Origin: an uncultured Clostridia bacterium
GTDB lineage: Bacteria > Bacillota > Clostridia > Christensenellales > Aristaeellaceae
Direction: 5' to 3'
NCBI GenBank assembly: GCA_944363005.1
Contig: CALVTV010000020.1
Coordinates: 1-5,468 of the forward strand
Length of the DNA: 5,468 bases
Positions 4,354-5,468 of the stretch are shown here, piece by piece; positions within the stretch are counted from its first letter, which is position 1; each line of letters begins with the position of its first letter. The notes beneath the pieces were generated by a model. The model was not told the DNA's origin. It made no database searches and worked only from the letters and a program-made list of their open reading frames with translations. Position numbers and translations under genes: made by a program.

Positions 4354-5059
4354 ACATAAAGCCCACGGCGAAGTAGCCGGGCTTGTCGTTGGCGGAGCGG
4401 ATGAGCACGCCGTTGTCGTCGATCTGATTGCCGAAGATCATCTCCTGAATGACCAGCGGCAGATTGGCCAGCCGGGTGGTAAAGGAGAGTTGACGTTTGT
4501 TCCGCAGACAATTCGTGACTGCGCGGCGGGAAAAGGAAAAACTGTCCTCCGGCGCGAACTGCACGATGGATTTTCTGCCCAGCGTGCGCGCGTCTGAGTC
4601 CACGCGGAGGTACTCGTAGAAGATGCGCCCGGCGCTGTCCCTGTCCACGGTCATGCGATCCGGCATCAGGGGATAGAGCGCCGCCGCCTCGGCGCGCCCA
4701 TTGCGGATGACCTGCGCGTGGGCGTTGCCCCACAAGAGAAGATGGGTCATCAGCGTCGCCCGGAAAGAAAGGGCGGACATCTCCGGGTTCGGCTCGTCAT
4801 GGAGCAGGTTGTAGAGCGGATGGTCGAGCGCCTTTTCCTTGCCGCCCGTGTCGTTGTACTGGTAAAAGTGCAGCGGCAGCGAAGCGATGGCCTCGGCCAG
4901 AATCCGCACGCAGGCGTAGACCGCTGACATCTGCATGGCGCTGCGCTCGTTGACTGCCTTGCCGGAAGCCGTGTTTCCGAAGAAAAACGAATAGCCGCCA
5001 CCATTGAGGGATGCACGCGGCTTGTCCCGAGCCTTGAACAGTCTGTCGAATAGCGTCAT
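4286..5059 (-). CDS. Phage portal protein N-terminus fused in frame to a major tail protein fragment
   Basis: The start ATG (5059-5057) lies 7 bases after TGGAGG (5072-5067). Residues 1-172 are the first part of an HK97-type portal protein, the ring through which phage DNA enters the head: MTLFDRLF, NERSAMQMSAVYACVRILAE, IASLPLHFYQY, HPLYNLLHDEPNPEMSALSF, LWGNAHAQVIRN and LYPLMPDRMTVDRD. At APED (about 170-172) the normal continuation ('VLHIPG...' and the rest, over half the protein) is absent. Residues 173-188 are of unclear origin. Residues 189-237 (QLSFTTRLANLPLVIQEMIF, GNQIDDNGVLIRSANDKPGY, FAVGFMSE) match a major tail tube protein of the phi13 kind. The last 20 residues are the wrong frame of the tail-assembly fragment, ending TGA at 4286. 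The frame runs upstream to 5206 through the second antitoxin region, but the ribosome binding site fixes the start at 5059. Confidence 0.8.
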   Translation of the reverse strand: MTLFDRLFKARDKPRASLNGGGYSFFFGNTASGKAVNERSAMQMSAVYACVRILAEAIASLPLHFYQYNDTGGKEKALDHPLYNLLHDEPNPEMSALSFRATLMTHLLLWGNAHAQVIRNGRAEAAALYPLMPDRMTVDRDSAGRIFYEYLRVDSDARTLGRKSIVQFAPEDSFSFSRRAVTNCLRNKRQLSFTTRLANLPLVIQEMIFGNQIDDNGVLIRSANDKPGYFAVGFMSERDRPHGHAGLSQRPGVAGPP

Positions 5060-5085
5060 GGAAAAACCTCCATTTGCGTTCAGGA

Positions 5086-5114
5086 TTGACTTTCTAAAGA
5101 AATTCGGGTATAAT
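5086..5114 (+). promoter_or_regulatory. Sigma-A promoter of toxin-antitoxin operon 2, with candidate operator
   Basis: TTGACT (5086-5091) and a perfect TATAAT (5109-5114) are 17 bases apart, 26 bases before the antitoxin ATG. An imperfect palindrome, TTTCTAAAGAAA (5091-5102), with outer GA/TC pairs at 5088-5089 and 5104-5105, sits between the two boxes and could be the antitoxin binding site. The promoter points away from the portal frame, whose ribosome binding site is only 13 bases to the left. Confidence 0.8.
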
Positions 5115-5140
5115 TTTGGTATCGAAAGGAGGTGCGCGCT

Positions 5141-5404
5141 ATGCCAACGATCAAATCCAGCGCCGACCTGCGCAACAAGTACAATGAGATTTCCCATTTC
5201 TGCCACACGTTTGCCGAGCCGGTATTCATCACCAAGAATGGCAAAGGCGATCTGGCGGTCATGAGCATCGAAGCGTATGAGCAGCTCATGGGGCGCTTTG
5301 AGCTATATGGGAAGCTGCAAGAAGGCATGAATGACATAGAACGCGGTAACGTCCGTCCGCTTTCCGACGCCATTTCACGGATGAGGAGCCGCAGGCAAGC
5401 ATGA
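5141..5404 (+). CDS. Type II antitoxin, Phd/YefM family
   Basis: An 87-residue protein of normal YefM length, expected to neutralise the toxin that follows and to repress its own promoter. It shows the family signature clearly: IKSSADLRNKYNEISHFCHT (DNA-binding N-terminal half), then AEPVFITKNGKGDLAVMSIE and AYEQL, with the conserved 'p.fiTkNGkgdlavms...y' strands. Residues 52-87 form the helical toxin-binding tail. The start follows AGGAGG (5127-5132) with 8-base spacing; an upstream in-frame ATG at 5132 overlaps that site and is rejected. The TGA stop overlaps the next ATG (5401-5404). Confidence 0.92.
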   Translation: MPTIKSSADLRNKYNEISHFCHTFAEPVFITKNGKGDLAVMSIEAYEQLMGRFELYGKLQEGMNDIERGNVRPLSDAISRMRSRRQA

Positions 5405-5468
5405 ATTATGAAGTCTATATCACCGCTGCGGCGGAACGCGACCTGAACGAAGCAGTAGACTACATCGA
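5401..5468 (+). CDS. Type II toxin, RelE/ParE superfamily (partial, cut by window end)
   Basis: Only 22 codons are in the window: MNYEVYITAAAERDLNEAVD then YI. The first strand followed by 'A.rDL.eavdYI' is the usual opening of RelE/ParE-superfamily toxins, and the ATGA overlap with a YefM-type antitoxin supports it. This start resembles ParE-type toxins (gyrase poisons) somewhat more than RelE, but 22 residues cannot settle the target. Confidence 0.75.
   Translation, partial: MNYEVYITAAAERDLNEAVDYI

Larger units (their letters stand above)
706..5059 (-). mobile_element. Deletion-collapsed siphophage prophage remnant (late genes only)
   Basis: Minus-strand fragments follow the standard siphophage late-gene order: portal, major tail, tail-assembly protein, tape measure, SH3/endopeptidase tail protein, fibre, endolysin, terminator. 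The plus-strand toxin-antitoxin operon 1 interrupts them. No terminase, maturation protease, capsid, connector, holin, repressor or integrase gene is present. The left limit is probably at or near the tRNA-like sequence (467-539); the right limit may lie beyond the window. Confidence 0.75.

Noticed and set aside
5060..5206. Longer N-terminus for the portal frame (start at 5206)
   Set aside because: The extension is antisense to the second antitoxin and its promoter, does not resemble portal proteins, and a good ribosome binding site fixes the start at 5059.
1..5468. CRISPR array, insertion sequence, reverse transcriptase or diversity-generating element
   Set aside because: No regularly spaced repeats, transposase-like or reverse transcriptase-like translation, or terminal inverted repeats around the toxin-antitoxin operons were found by reading both strands.

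Overview
The window looks like GC-rich, low-copy chromosome from a Gram-positive Clostridia-type bacterium (an Oscillospiraceae/Ruminococcaceae-like gut Firmicute is my best guess). The support is strong AGGAGG-type ribosome binding sites, consensus sigma-A promoters with 17-base spacers, intrinsic terminators, and protein fragments typical of siphophages in that group. This assignment is inference; no rRNA or taxonomic marker is present.

Left flank (1-613): the C-terminal end of a probable LysR-family regulator on the plus strand, then a minus-strand unit reading leftward: a consensus promoter (585-613), a tRNA-Val(CAC)-like gene (467-539) whose 5' half is degenerate, a small very basic protein gene (250-420) that appears frameshifted in a C6 run, and a strong terminator (222-267).

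Centre and right (669-5059, minus strand): remains of a siphophage late-gene region. Reading right to left the pieces keep the usual phage order: portal protein, major tail protein, a tail-assembly (chaperone-like) C-terminus, tape measure protein, tail endopeptidase-type protein with an SH3 domain, tail fibre, NlpC/P60-like endolysin with a cut-short peptidoglycan-binding domain, terminator. Almost every piece is joined directly to the middle of the next one. Terminase, protease, capsid, head-tail connector, holin and integrase genes are absent from the window. I read this as a prophage collapsed by successive internal deletions, several of which kept the reading frame, plus at least one single-base frameshift. 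It is unlikely to make particles.

Two type II toxin-antitoxin operons lie on the opposite (plus) strand at phage borders: an intact Phd/YefM-type antitoxin plus RelE-type toxin at 3568-4211, between the tail-assembly and tape measure pieces, and a second Phd/YefM-type antitoxin plus the start of a RelE/ParE-type toxin at 5141-5468, just upstream of the portal start. Each has its own consensus promoter, good ribosome binding site and ATGA antitoxin-toxin overlap. They are the only genes right of the tRNA that look fully functional.

There is no gene-free stretch over 300 bases. The two larger gaps are 126-221 (nothing convincing, one short open frame) and 540-705 (the tRNA promoter and the phage terminator). 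Family identifications rest on reading the translations and on memory of the families; no search was run.
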